Shown here: piece after piece, positions 25,201 through 25,536 of the stretch | Numbering within the stretch: position 1 is the first letter of the stretch | Layout of the letters: every line of letters starts with the position of its first letter | Source of the DNA: Thraustochytrium sp. TN22 | Lineage: Eukaryota > Sar > Bigyra > Thraustochytrida > Thraustochytriidae | Length of the DNA stretch: 25,536 nucleotides | Assembly (NCBI GenBank): GCA_013306675.1 | Contig: JABLUY010000370.1 | Location: 1 to 25,536, forward strand | Reading direction: 5' to 3' | Notes under the pieces: generated by a model | Database searches by the model: none | The model's input: the letters and a program-made list of their open reading frames with translations, nothing else | What the model was told of the DNA's origin: nothing | Made by a program: the position numbers and the translations under genes

Positions 25201-25536
25201 GGTGAGCTTGTGATGTGATGAGCCAGTAATGAATGTGCATGTAGGCTAGCTTTGCAGTGAGAAAGGTTACTTACTAATACTAACTTCCGGGGCGGGCGGT
25301 TCTTGCTTTCCTCCTCGTCGTTCTATACTTGACCCTACGGATGCTCGTGCGGGTGGTCGTGCTGCTGTGGGTCGCTACTTGAAGGGTTCCGCTGGCGCTG
25401 GACGCGCGCCACCGCGCGTGCCCGCCAATGGGCCGAGCTGTGCACGGCCCGTGACGGCCGCCAAGGCACGCAGCAGAACCAGGCAGCAGACCTGCATCGA
25501 CGGCGCGGCGAGACGCGGGCGGGCTGGAGCAGGGCG
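25201..25536. other. 3' flank of the SEL1L gene to window end
   Basis: The first 80 bases have lower GC (GTGATGTGATGAGCCAGTAA-type sequence, then TTACTTACTAATACTAAC), fitting a 3' untranslated region. After about 25290 the GC content rises again, perhaps toward the next gene. No frame here has recognisable protein similarity, and no gene start can be supported before the window ends. Confidence 0.5.

Noticed and set aside
1-25536. CRISPR arrays, tRNA or rRNA genes, transposase or integrase genes
   Set aside because: No regularly spaced repeats with unique spacers, no GTTCGANNC-type T-loop in a cloverleaf context, and no DDE, reverse transcriptase or integrase blocks were seen on reading both strands. 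This was by eye, so a covariance-model scan could still find a divergent RNA.

Overview
The window looks like nuclear DNA of a GC-rich, intron-poor single-celled eukaryote. It carries eukaryote-only genes (NSA2 ribosome biogenesis factor, SEL1L/HRD3 ERAD subunit, RING-CH ubiquitin ligase, FBH1-like helicase). Every recognisable gene is one uninterrupted frame, ATG starts lack Shine-Dalgarno sites, and strands switch often, which argues against bacteria and against kinetoplastid-style polycistrons. A marine stramenopile such as a thraustochytrid would fit, but that is inference.

Layout, left to right. 1-1963 is non-coding, with a 55-bp exact repeat and a C-rich tract. 1964-5875 (+) is a large helical-bundle/protein-kinase/ARM-repeat protein. 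5876-6767 is repeat- and pyrimidine-rich. 6768-7733 (+) is a membrane RING-CH (MARCH-type) E3 ligase, convergent with NSA2 (8194-8976, -). Three more minus-strand genes follow: a methylglutaconyl-CoA hydratase-like enzyme (9660-10460), a secreted PAN/apple-like cysteine-rich protein (10937-11764) and a zinc-less MDR oxidoreductase (12490-13509). That oxidoreductase is divergent from a paralogue (14146-15282, +), and a third paralogue follows (16539-17582, +). 17688-18740 (-) is a queuosine-salvage-like protein, 19167-21251 (-) an FBH1-like SF1 helicase, and 21874-25200 (+) a SEL1L/HRD3-type protein with an added LamG-like domain.

The genes do not form one pathway. The links I can support are the MDR family cluster of three and two membrane/ER quality-control genes (RING-CH ligase and SEL1L) that may be near each other by chance. 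The most interesting object is the kinase. Its N-terminus resembles the MLKL/HeLo-type four-helix bundle used by cell-death executors, joined to an apparently active kinase and to an ARM array whose last ten units repeat with an exact 132-bp period. The second theme is non-coding architecture: short tandem duplications of many sizes fill the intergenic DNA. Two of them copy the 3' end of the adjacent gene across its stop codon, and a pair of GCGCAATA hairpins precedes the third MDR gene.
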